Made by a program: the position numbers and the translations under genes. From Rebecca billardiae RCC1528 (taxonomy: Eukaryota; Haptophyta), in NCBI GenBank assembly GCA_965240325.2, contig OZ251235.1:1054001-1118000 (forward strand): 64,000 nt of DNA, written 5' to 3'. This document shows, piece by piece, positions 54,423 to 64,000 of this stretch (position 1 is its first letter; each line of letters opens with the position of its first letter). A model generated the notes under the pieces. It did no database searches and had not been told where the DNA came from. It was given only the letters and a program-made list of their open reading frames with translations.

Positions 54423-56525
54423 GGGCGCGGCCAGGGCAGGCCAAGGCGGCTGCCCTGACCTCTCGTCTCGGCAGGCTGCCCGTGGGCTCCGACGGGCGAC
54501 GGCTCCGCTACTCGCGTGCGACGCTTTCCGCCAAGCGCGATACCGGCCCGCCCCCCCCGCGTTGAAGCGCGCTGGTGCACGAGCTCGCGTGTTGAGCGCC
54601 ATGGACGCTCTACGTTGGGCAGCGCCTCGCTCGCTCGCGCCTGTGGTGCCGCGCGCGCGCGTGCGCGCATGCTCAAGAGCCGCCGCCCGGCAAAGCTGAT
54701 GTACGCACGCGAGAGCACTGCCTTGATGCTGACCAGCGCGGTGGCTCGCATCTCGCAAGATGAGACGAATCCGATGTTTGCTTTCATCGCCTTGGAGCCC
54801 TCTCGCGCGTGGCCACCACAAGCACGCGCGTGCGCACGCACTGAGCAGCGCAGCGCAACACGACGCGTGTGCTCTTCTCGCGCTGCCATCCATCTCCCGA
54901 CGCAGAGGGCTCGAGCCTGTGCGCGCGCCTTGCCCTGCAGATGTGCGTATGCTCGCTGAACAGATCCGTGGGGGCGCCGAGCAGTCGGCGGCGTGCAGGT
55001 TGGGGGAGCAGCTTGAGAGTTGGCCTTGCGCCGCTGCTGCAGAGCCGAAGTCTCCTGGGACGCAGCCCTGGCGGCGCTGGGGGCGCGCACAGCGCGCGCT
55101 CGTACGGCCGTGGATGCGGCCGTGCAGGCCGAAGCCGCCTCTGGGCAGCCGCGAGAGAGCGCGCGGCGCCCTCCCATGCCGCGCGCCTCGCTCGCGCCAC
55201 GTTCGCCTCGTCTCAGGCCAGCGCGTACGCGCACGCGAGCGCGAGCGCCAGCCGTGCGCGCAGCCAACTGTCATCAGCTCGCGCGGGCGCGGGCCGCTGT
55301 GCGGTCGGCGTGAGTCAGGCGAGCCGCCGGGTGAGCCATTGGATGAGTTTGAGATGTCTTTGACGTGTAAACTGCTTCTCGCATCGTCGCGCTCGCGCGC
55401 CCGTGCCCCCGCGCCCGTGCTGTCATGTGACGATGCGTAGTTGCGTACGCAGCTTGTGCTACTTGCAGTGTGGCGGCCCAGCGCACACAAGTCTTGGAAC
55501 ACCTCAGATATGCACGTCGAAAGGAGAACGGCGTAGCTTCCGCACGGGGCGTGAGCGAGCTCATGCTAGACGAGGTCATTTGCTTAGCTGCTTAGCACCA
55601 ACGAGATCTCAACCTCACCCGGCGGCTCGCCTGACTCCGCCGACCGCACAGCGGCCCGCGCCCGCGCGAGCTGATGACAGTTGGCTGCGCGCACGGCTGG
55701 CGCTCGTGCACGCGTGCGCGTACGCGCTGGCCTGAGACGAGGCGAACGTGGCGCGAGCGAGGCGCGCGGCATGGGAGGGCGCCGCGCGCTCTCTCGCGGC
55801 TGCCCAGAGGCGGCTTCGGCCTGCACGGCCGCATCCACGGCCGTACGAGCGCGCGCTGTGCGCGCCCCCAGCGCCGCCAGGGCTGCGTCCCAGGAGACTT
55901 CGGCTCTGCAGCAGCGGCGCAAGGCCAACTCTCAAGCTGCTCCCCCAACCTGCACGCCGCCGACTGCTCGGCGCCCCCACGGATCTGTTCAGCGAGCATA
56001 CGCACATCTGCAGGGCAAGGCGCGCGCACAGGCTCGAGCCCTCTGCGTCGGGAGATGGATGGCAGCGCGAGAAGAGCACACGCGTCGTGTTGCGCTGCGC
56101 TGCTCAGTGCGTGCGCACGCGCGTGCTTGTGGTGGCCACGCGCGAGAGGGCTCCAAGGCGATGAAAGCAAACATCGGATTCGTCTCATCTTGCGAGATGC
56201 GAGCCACCGCGCTGGTCAGCATCAAGGCAGTGCTCTCGCGTGCGTACATCAGCTTTGCCGGGCGGCGGCTCTTGAGCATGCGCGCACGCGCGCGCGCGGC
56301 ACCACAGGCGCGAGCGAGCGAGGCGCTGCCCAACGTAGAGCGTCCATGGCGCTCAACACGCGAGCTCGTGCACCAGCGCGCTTCAACGCGGGGGGGGCGG
56401 GCCGGTATCGCGCTTGGCGGAAAGCGTCGCACGCGAGTAGCGGAGCCGTCGCCCGTCGGAGCCCACGGGCAGCCTGCCGAGACGAGAGGTCAGGGCAGCC
56501 GCCTTGGCCTGCCCTGGCCGCGCCC
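54423..56525. repeat. Inverted repeat 2: arms of about 912 bp, 278-bp spacer
   Basis: The arms 54423-55335 and 55614-56525 are near-identical reverse complements with only a few differences, clearest around 55225-55250 versus 55700-55725. The spacer 55336-55613 is unlike the spacer of inverted repeat 1. Confidence 0.92.
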
Positions 56526-56695
56526 CAGTGCGGGCCGAAACGCGGCGCCTGGGTCAGGGCAGAGGCCGCTCGAGCGACTTCGTGTCAGGCGAGGCAGATC
56601 GCGCCAGTGCGAGGCGAGGCAGACGCTCGCCTGCCTCGCCCAGCAGGCGAGGCAGCTAAGCTAGTAAAGCCGCGGCCGAACTTTACGAAAGCCAA

Positions 56696-56854
56696 ATGTC
56701 TGCCGGTGCGCCGCCCGTCTTTGCGCACGGTGACAAGGGCGCGCGAGGGCGCTTCCTCACGATCCCGAAGAGCGCTGCGCGCGGCGTCGCGTTGGCGGCG
56801 GCAGCGGCGCTGGGGTGTATCTTGCCCATTCTGCTTGGCGGTGCGCGCTCATGA
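56696..56854 (+). CDS. Possible small single-membrane-helix protein (52 residues)
   Basis: The frame starts MSAGAPPVFAHGDKGARG, continues with a basic segment (RFLTIPKSAARG) and ends in a hydrophobic helix (VALAAAAALGCILPILLGG) before a short polar end. It lies in the only unique-looking stretch between the palindromes and the downstream hairpins. The layout resembles small mitochondrial inner-membrane proteins such as cytochrome c oxidase subunits, but I cannot assign a family. It could also be the last or first exon of a larger gene. Composition alone may explain the hydrophobic run. Confidence 0.35.
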   Translation: MSAGAPPVFAHGDKGARGRFLTIPKSAARGVALAAAAALGCILPILLGGARS

Positions 56855-57153
56855 CGCCTCGGCCGCCGCCACGCCATGCGCGACCGGGCGTGTCGCCTTC
56901 TTGACGGGCAGTGCACACGCCCTTGCAAGCGCACAGCCGTGAAGAGCCGAGAGCGTCCGTCGCGCGCACGCCGCCCACGCGGGATGCTTTGTGTTATCAA
57001 CGAAGCCACCTTGCCCATGCGCTCCGCCGAGTTCGCCATGCGTTCAGAGCAGTCAAGATCGCTGAACGAGAGGATGTCATCGGCTGAAATGCAGGTGAGC
57101 AGTGGTCATCGTAGTTGCTACCCATGGTCATCATGGCTCGCACATGCCAGAGC

Positions 57154-57226
57154 GCGATCGCTCAGTGTCATACGAATAGTCCTGAAACCTCATCCCAGGA
57201 CTATTCGTATGACACTGAGCGATCGC
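57154..57226. repeat. 31-bp perfect hairpin with 11-nt loop
   Basis: The arms 57154-57184 and 57196-57226 are exactly complementary (left arm GCGATCGCTCAGTGTCATAC onward). The loop is AAACCTCATCC. A 29-bp direct repeat, CGCCCGGGGAGCACGGGGCA onward, starts at the right arm's end and recurs at about 57322. Confidence 0.93.
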
Positions 57227-57429
57227 CCGGGGAGCACGGGGCAGGTACGACCCTGGACGACGCCGCAGCGCCAGCCGCCGCCAGCCAGCCAGCTGGCTCG
57301 AGCGGCAAGCGCGTACGCGACCGCCCGGGGAGCACGGGGCAGGTACGACCAGCTGCTACCAGCGGCTGAGACTGCCAGCTGACATCCGGACCTGCACCAT
57401 CGCCCTCGCTCGGGGCACAGCAGGGCCAT

Positions 57430-57601
57430 GCGAGCCGCGCAGCGCAGGTGGATCGCGCTCCAGCAGCTCAAGGCCGCGCTCAAGCTTTACGATCGCGGTG
57501 CAGGCTATGCTCTGCCACCAACGCCGACTTCGTGTCGACGATCGGGCACTGCCGCCGACGAATCAGGAGACCCGCGTCGTCCTACCTGTGTCGTTAAATC
57601 A
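57430..57601 (+). repeat. Dispersed repeat, direct copy of 25010-25188
   Basis: Same block order and orientation as the 25010 copy, with several small deletions. It is followed at once by a degenerate version of the 84-bp repeat near 57635-57670. Confidence 0.88.
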
Positions 57602-57884
57602 TAGAATGAGTCTAACGCCGGGGCGCGCCCCTCCAAGTGTGCACGTTAATTAAATCATAGTAAACTATTATCATCATCAACTTTTATTAGTGAATCTCGT
57701 CATTATCATTATGCCGCTTATGATCATAATCAGCTACCATTCAGGCGGGCATTGCCGGGTTGCACCCGGCAATGCTGCATTCACCCCGGTCCTACCGGAA
57801 TGCAGGGCTCGCCCCGCTGGCCTACAGCTCTGTGACCAGTCAGCGCCGCGCGCCACATAACAGGCCACCACGACTTCATCAATA

Positions 57885-58740
57885 CTGCTGCACGCATGAT
57901 GGTACCAGTAGTGACAGAGTACTGGCGGTACCGTGCTGCGCGCATGGTATGGTACTGCTGGGCTCGTGGTATGGCACTCACATGGTCGCATGGTATGGTA
58001 CTGAGTGCACGCATTTGACATGATTGGTACTGTTTATTTGTTTTAACGTGCGTAAGGCTCACGGTGGCAGGTTGCCGCGCCATCCTTCATCGCACGCTCT
58101 CCGAAGAGAGACCTGGAAACCAAACCCCCAGTTTCCAGGTCTCTCTTCGGAGAGCGTGCGATGAAGGATGGCGCGGCAACCTGCCACCGTGAGCCTTACG
58201 CACGTTAAAACAAATAAACTGTAACTGGTACTGCTGCGCGCATGGTAGTATGCGGTACTGCTGAGCGCATGGTATGGTACTGCTGCATGCATGTAGTACG
58301 CATGATGGCCGTAATGGTATGGTACTGCTGCTCGCATGGTATGCAGTACTGCTGCGCGCATGGTATGGTGGGTACTGCTGCGCGCACTGTAGCTAGTGTG
58401 GAGTACTGATGCGTGACGCATGGTATGGTACTGCATGGTCTATGTTATGGCCTACTGCTGCGCGCATGGTATGGTACTGCTGCGTGCATGATGGTATGGT
58501 ACTGCTGCGCGCATGGTATGGTACTGCTGTGCGCATGGTAGTATGGTACTCTGCTGCACGCATGATCAGGTATGTACTGCTGCTGCGCGCATGGTATGGT
58601 ACTGCCGCGTGCATGGTATGGTACTGCTGCACGCATGATGGTATGGTACTGGCGGTACTGCTGCGCGCATGGTATGGCACTGCTGTGCGCATGGTATGGC
58701 GGTACTGCTGCGTGCATGGTATGCCGTACTGCAGTGCACG
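57885..58740 (+). repeat. Minisatellite of GCTGCGCGCATGGTATGGTACT units
   Basis: Units of about 20-25 bp, many with CGTGCATG or TGCGCATG variants, run across 850 bp. The array is interrupted by the 89-bp hairpin at 58032-58219. Confidence 0.92.
58032..58219. repeat. 89-bp perfect hairpin with 10-nt loop
   Basis: The arms 58032-58120 and 58131-58219 are exact reverse complements by my reading. The loop is CAAACCCCCA. The arms carry CTCACGGTGGCAGGTTGCCG and CTCTCCGAAGAGAGACCTGG segments and are unrelated to the surrounding minisatellite. Confidence 0.94.
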
Positions 58741-60199
58741 CAAGAAACAAGCGCGCAGGTGGTGGGAGAAGCAAGCAGAAGCAAGCGCGCAGGTGGTGGG
58801 AGTGCTCGCAGGTGGTGGGAGAAGCAAGAAGCAGCAGCTCGAAGCAGCAGGCACTCCGATGCGGCACCTCCCGAAGCTGCTGCATCCTTCTGACCGCCCG
58901 CGGTTTGCGGACGAAGCGTCCGCGACTGCGAGCCGCACGCGCACGCGGTGCGCGCAGCGGTCATGGCGCTGGGTCCGGCGAGCAGCCGGGGTGAGGTTCA
59001 GGTACGAGGGGCACACACTATTCCGCATGCGCCTTGGCACCGACCACGCGCCGCATCCACTGGGAGATCTGCGGCCGCAAGAAGCGCGCGCCTTGGCGAG
59101 GGCGAAGCATCGTAGACCCGCCTGCGCGCAGTGCTTCCGCACCGCCGCCGGGGCGGTCCGGCACTTTGCTTGGTGTTTGTCCGGCTTCCTCAGCATCATG
59201 ACATCATCACAGTCCTCACTCCTTCACCGATCACTGTGCACCGATCTCTTGAAGGGAGCGAGCAACGGAGGACGCTGTTTTTTATTCTGGTGAACACAGC
59301 TTTAAACAATTTTAATTCGTGAGAAAGCCCTGGGAGACCCAGCTCCGACCCCCTTTAATTGTGTGTGACGTACTGATGGGGAGAGTAATACCGGAGTAGG
59401 AATACGAAGAATGGGGCCTCAAACGTTTTTTGATTAGGCACGCCTCGGGAATCGAGAACGCACTTGGTTAATTTTTGCGCCAATTAGGGCACGCCTCGGG
59501 AATCGAAGCGCATGTGGTTAATTTTTGCGCGCGCCGCATAGAGATGTCGTTGCGATTCCCACAAATCTGGCGGCGATCTTAGCGGTACCCCCTTCTTACC
59601 CAGTTCATACCGCCTATACAATACGGTAACGGTACGGACCTGGCGCGCCTCGCCGTGCACCCGCACGAGGCCACGCCCCCCGGCGCGCGCGCGCCCGCGG
59701 CCTCGCACCCAAACTGCGAGACGCCGGCAGCGCTCGACGCGTGCCTCGCGCAGCGCGGCTGGCGAGCACGCTGAACGGCGTGGACGAGGCGCGCAACGCG
59801 GAGCGCCGCGAGGGTCACGCCGCGCGTCGAGCCGAACCGCGCGCGGCGCGCGAGGCCGCCGCGACCGACGCGGTCGCGCGCCATCTGGGCGTCCGGCGGC
59901 AGCAGCGCGCACGACGTGCGGACTGCAGTTGCTGCACGACTACCACGCGTCGATGGCCGACGCGCGCACGCACGGCGTGATCGGTGCGTGCCGTTGCCGT
60001 GCCGCCGTGCCCGAGCGGCCGTGCGCAGCGACGACTGCATCGACTGCATCGACGCGCGCCTCGCTGGCGCCTCGGTGGGCCTTGCAGAACTGGGAGAGCC
60101 ACGCTGCCGCACCTGGCTAATGGCTAAATCGCACACGCGACGCGCGAAGACGCGGCAGCTTGGATGATACCGTTAGTCAGCGCTGAACGGCCAACTCGT

Positions 60200-63100
60200 C
60201 TCATCGTCGTCGGGTCTGCCGGCCCTGGCAAGCTTCTCCGTCGCGTCCTAGACGCGCTGTGTTCGACCAGCCCCACCGGGAAAAGGCCGCTAGGCCCCCG
60301 CTGTTTATCAGCTCTTGCTCCGCTCGGCAGATTGCTCAGCTCCCCATAGAGCCCGGACTTAAAAAGTCCGGTATCCATGGAGAAAGAGATGTGCCCGCAG
60401 CGGAGGAAGAGCCGACCCAAGGCCTGCCAGTCGTGGGCTGGCCTGGGAGTTTGCTAACACGGCGGCACAGGCAATCGTCATCGTCGGATCTGTTCTGAGC
60501 AGCAGGTTGGCAAGCACAGCAGAAAAGGTTGGCAAGCACAGCAGAGACTGCCCCAAACACACAGGTGAGCACTTCTCTCACACGAGCCACAGCGTCGCAC
60601 GTGCTCGGCAGCGGTCGAGCGGCACACGAAGACAGAAGAGGCAGCACGAGCAATGGCAACACGAGCGTTCTGACCAACAGGTTCGCAAGCACAGCAGAAA
60701 CTGCCCCAAACACACGGGCGAGCACCTCTCTCACACGGGTAACAGCCTCGCACGTGCATGGCAGGGGTCGAGCGGTGGCACGAAGACAGAAGAGGCAGAG
60801 ACAGAAGAGGCAGCACCAGCAGTGGCAACACGAGCGGCGACGGTGCGGTGGGACGTGTCAACAATGCCAGCGCGGTGCATGGCACACAGGTCCGTCGCAT
60901 GGGCACGCACAGCAAGCATCATCCGGGCCGAGCAGCACGCACGCATGCGTGGGCGCAGTGCCGCGCCTCGTTCACCAAATTATTGGTGGCACGGTGGATC
61001 CGACGACGCGGGGTTGGGTTTCGTCCTGATGCGCGCAGTAAATTGAAAATGTGGCGGGAATAACGATATGAATGTGCGCGAAGCTCGTTGCGTTACGACG
61101 AAACTAGTCAGCTGGCGACGATGGCGGCGCCGACGCGAGTCTCGACACGCACGAGCAGCACGATGTCGCGCCTAGCGCGGCAGGCAGCTGCTCGCACGCT
61201 GACGCGACCTCTTCCGTGACTGCCGACACAGCAGCTGCCGAGCCAGCGGGCAGCTCGAGCCACCCCGGCAGCGTGCCGCACGCCATCGCAGGCGTCTCAT
61301 CCACGGGCATGATGTGCCTGGGCGACCGCCACAGCGAGCGATCCTTCGCACCGGAGGAGGTCGACTGCCTGCGCACCAAACTGTACGCGCCGTAGGCGGC
61401 CGAGGCACAGACGGGAGCGATCCTTGTGCTTGAGACCGGCATGCAGTACGACTGAGACGACAGGGTCAACCTCATCGGATGCTGGCCAGCTGGGCGCTGA
61501 TGACGTCTGATCACTGATGCGAGTGCGCGCGCGTCTGAATATGTGTACGCACACCTCAATATGCTGATGGCAGCGCTGACGATATACTCTCGCATTAAGA
61601 TGTCATACTCCACAGTAGCAGTGCCTGGCGTCAGACCCGTCAGTGCGGAGCGGTTGGCCCGCGGCCGCGCGAAACGGCCGGCGTACCGGCCGCACTGTGA
61701 GACATCAGACAGTGAGTGATTCAGACTGCGGCGTTATAATGTCGGGGCGCACAGACCGATCCTGAGCGTCGCTCGCCACAGCGCGCGAAACATTTCGATC
61801 GTCATCATTCATCATTGTCGTTCGTCGCCAGCCACCTTAATGCTGCGAGCGCACTCATCGTCGTCGGGTCTGCCGGCCCTGGCAAGCTTCTCCGTCGCGT
61901 CCTAGACGCGCTGTGTTCGACCAGCCCCACCGGGAAAAGGCCGCTAGGCCCCCGCTGTTTATCAGCTCTTGCTCCGCTCGGCAGATTGCTCAGCTCCCCA
62001 TAGAGCCCGGACTTAAAAAGTCCGGTATCCATGGAGAAAGAGATGTGCCCGCAGCGGAGGAAGAGCCGACCCAAGGCCTGCCAGTCGTGGGCTGGCCTGG
62101 GAGTTTGCTAACACGGCGGCACAGGCAATCGTCATCGTCGGATCTGTTCTGAGCAGCAGGTTGGCAAGCACAGCAGAAAAGGTTGGCAAGCACAGCAGAG
62201 ACTGCCCCAAACACACAGGTGAGCACTTCTCTCACACGAGCCACAGCGTCGCACGTGCTCGGCAGCGGTCGAGCGGCACACGAAGACAGAAGAGGCAGCA
62301 CGAGCAATGGCAACACGAGCGTTCTGACCAACAGGTTCGCAAGCACAGCAGAAACTGCCCCAAACACACGGGCGAGCACCTCTCTCACACGGGTAACAGC
62401 CTCGCACGTGCATGGCAGGGGTCGAGCGGTGGCACGAAGACAGAAGAGGCAGAGACAGAAGAGGCAGCACCAGCAGTGGCAACACGAGCGGCGACGGTGC
62501 GGTGGGACGTGTCAACAATGCCAGCGCGGTGCATGGCACACAGGTCCGTCGCATGGGCACGCACAGCAAGCATCATCCGGGCCGAGCAGCACGCACGCAT
62601 GCGTGGGCGCAGTGCCGCGCCTCGTTCACCAAATTATTGGTGGCACGGTGGATCCGACGACGCGGGGTTGGGTTTCGTCCTGATGCGCGCAGTAAATTGA
62701 AAATGTGGCGGGAATAACGATATGAATGTGCGCGAAGCTCGTTGCGTTACGACGAAACTAGTCAGCTGGCGACGATGGCGGCGCCGACGCGAGTCTCGAC
62801 ACGCACGAGCAGCACGATGTCGCGCCTAGCGCGGCAGGCAGCTGCTCGCACGCTGACGCGACCTCTTCCGTGACTGCCGACACAGCAGCTGCCGAGCCAG
62901 CGGGCAGCTCGAGCCACCCCGGCAGCGTGCCGCACGCCATCGCAGGCGTCTCATCCACGGGCATGATGTGCCTGGGCGACCGCCACAGCGAGCGATCCTT
63001 CGCACCGGAGGAGGTCGACTGCCTGCGCACCAAACTGTACGCGCCGTAGGCGGCCGAGGCACAGACGGGAGCGATCCTTGTGCTTGAGACCGGCATGCAG

Positions 63101-63500
63101 TACGACTGAGACGACAGGGTCAACCTCATCGGATGCTGGCCAGCTGGGCGCTGATGACGTCTGATCACTGATGCGAGTGCGCGCGCGTCTGAATATGTGT
63201 ACGCACACCTCAATATGCTGATGGCAGCGCTGACGATATACTCTCGCATTAAGATGTCATACTCCACAGTAGCAGTGCCTGGCGTCAGACCCGTCAGTGC
63301 GGAGCGGTTGGCCCGCGGCCGCGCGAAACGGCCGGCGTACCGGCCGCACTGTGAGACATCAGACAGTGAGTGATTCAGACTGCGGCGTTATAATGTCGGG
63401 GCGCACAGACCGATCCTGAGCGTCGCTCGCCACAGCGCGCGAAACATTTCGATCGTCATCATTCATCATTGTCGTTCGTCGCCAGCCACCTTAATGCTGC
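60200..63500 (+). repeat. 1654-bp tandem duplication
   Basis: Copy 1 (60200-61845) and copy 2 (61854-63499) appear identical; all six-frame products agree exactly with an offset of 1654. Each copy contains an inner 151-bp tandem pair (AGCACAGCAGAAACTGCCCC-like blocks, e.g. 60531 and 60687) and a small CCGGACTT/AAGTCCGG hairpin. The frames inside, up to 179 residues, are repeat-derived and unrecognised. Confidence 0.93.
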
Positions 63501-63744
63501 TCGCTGCGCTCGCAGCTGATCAGTGATCTGATCTGAGCTCCCAGCTACCCTCCATCACACCTTACGAAGCTGAAGCACCTAGTCACGGGTCCTTGCTCTC
63601 TTGCCGAACCGTGAGGAACCGGAAGCAACCGAGAGGAAGCTGAAAGCAGTGTAATTAAAGCACCTTCACTGGTCCTTGCTCTCTCCAGCTTCATGTTGAC
63701 CGGTTTCCAAGCAACCGGGAGGAACCGAAGCATACGGGGAGGCC

Positions 63745-64000
63745 AAGGGTGGTCAGGGTCGCCGACTCCAGCGGAGTCCGGCGCCGGAACTTCAGCACCG
63801 ATTTTTTGCGGCGGCGCGGCGTGCGGGGCCGCTGCCGCTGTGGCGGGCCGCTCGGGGCGTGCACGGCGTGGGCTCGTGCGGCCGCTGCCGCGCACGCCGA
63901 GCGATCCGGCGCGGGCTCGCGGCTTGTCGATGGCCTCGCGCGCCGCAGCGCGGCGCGCGCCTTGCCTAGCTTCGCCTGTCTCGCGCCTTGGCCGCCGTGC
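63745..64000 (+). repeat. Third copy of the inverted-repeat-1 arm, truncated by window end
   Basis: Begins CCAAGGGTGGTCAGGGTCGC like the left arm at 53346, with more differences (for example GGAACTTCAGCACCG in place of GGAGGTTCACCTACA). Confidence 0.88.

Larger units (their letters stand above)
53301..56561. repeat. Compound palindrome: outer 45-bp arms
   Basis: The blocks 53301-53345 and 56517-56561 are perfect reverse complements. They enclose two further inverted repeats that sit directly against each other, so almost all of the 3.26 kb is palindromic. Confidence 0.92.
53167..56695. other. Gene-free interval dominated by nested inverted repeats
   Basis: Long open frames on both strands here are the two strands of the same inverted repeats and have Ala/Arg-rich, unrecognisable products. 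I support no gene. Confidence 0.6.
56855..64000. other. Gene-poor repeat region to the window end
   Basis: No further gene is recognised. A possible exon-like stretch is 56995-57092 (frame ending in SLNERMSSAEMQ before GTGAGC), too weak to call. The stretch 58860-59200 is unique and GC-rich but carries no recognised domain. The stretch 59438-59545 has a 53-bp near-tandem repeat (CACGCCTCGGGAATCGA). At 63580-63735 there are short GGAACCG/GAAGC repeats. Confidence 0.5.

Noticed and set aside
54057-56942. Several 300-480 residue open frames on both strands
   Set aside because: Plus and minus frames encode the same protein because they are the two arms of one inverted repeat; no domain is recognisable.
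58860-59200. GC-rich unique stretch open on both strands
   Set aside because: No domain, start context or splice pattern allowed a choice of strand or a product.
59484-60136. Minus-strand open frames of 142 and 185 residues
   Set aside because: Arg/Ala-rich without family features; part lies over a short tandem repeat.
60507-61046. 179-residue frame found identically at 62161-62700
   Set aside because: It is encoded by the inner tandem repeat of the duplicated block and lacks any recognisable feature.

Overview
The window looks like nuclear DNA from a GC-rich, flagellated unicellular alga. A haptophyte is my best guess; another GC-rich microalga is possible. The evidence is a set of eukaryote-only genes (dynein-2 light intermediate chain, RNA polymerase III subunit RPC8, GCFC/PAXBP1, dolichyl-diphosphatase-like), short GT-AG introns that restore reading frames, very GC- and Ala/Gly-rich proteins, an EsV-1-7 repeat protein of the kind found in algae, a giant modular polyketide/non-ribosomal synthase, many microsatellites and foldback repeats, and one 200-N scaffold gap. 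Gene models below were built by eye from reading frames, splice signals and remembered family motifs.

Layout. 1-1000: 3' part of a dynein-2 light intermediate chain gene (+). 1963-2958: sulfotransferase-like membrane protein (-). 3309-4271: RPC8 (+). 5259-16151: 3493-residue hybrid synthase (-), read as TE-A-T-KS-AT-TE-KR-T. 16872-18198: TauD/SyrP-like oxygenase (+), divergent from the synthase. 18623-19759: J-domain protein with ubiquitin-interacting motifs (-). 19810-22917: GCFC/PAXBP1-like (+). 23098-24855: DUF5690-like transporter (-). 24856-28525: repeat-rich and gene-free. 28526-29527: EsV-1-7 repeat protein (-). 29884-31984: secreted beta-propeller glycosidase-like protein (-). 32159-40742: 2736-residue ZNFX1-like helicase fused to three CbxX-type AAA+ modules (+). 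42322-43521: 3-hydroxyisobutyrate-dehydrogenase-like enzyme (-). 43580-46186: unknown protein with Cys cluster and EF-hand-like region (+). 46471-47774: BART plus START-like protein (+). 47775-51859: satellites, tandem repeats and the N gap. 51860-53143: PAP2/dolichyl-diphosphatase-like enzyme (+). 53144-64000: nested inverted repeats, hairpins, minisatellites and a perfect-looking 1654-bp tandem duplication, with at most one small gene.

How the genes relate. Up to 47 kb, genes are packed mostly as head-to-head pairs, several with under 200 bp between start codons, so bidirectional promoters are likely. The only plausible pathway is the synthase with its divergent oxygenase. The predicted chemistry is loading of a carboxylic acid by the A domain, one malonyl extension, ketoreduction, and hydroxylation by the oxygenase in trans. 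The other genes are unrelated housekeeping or regulatory functions. The last 16 kb is a repeat-dominated region whose palindromes and duplications are the main structural interest.
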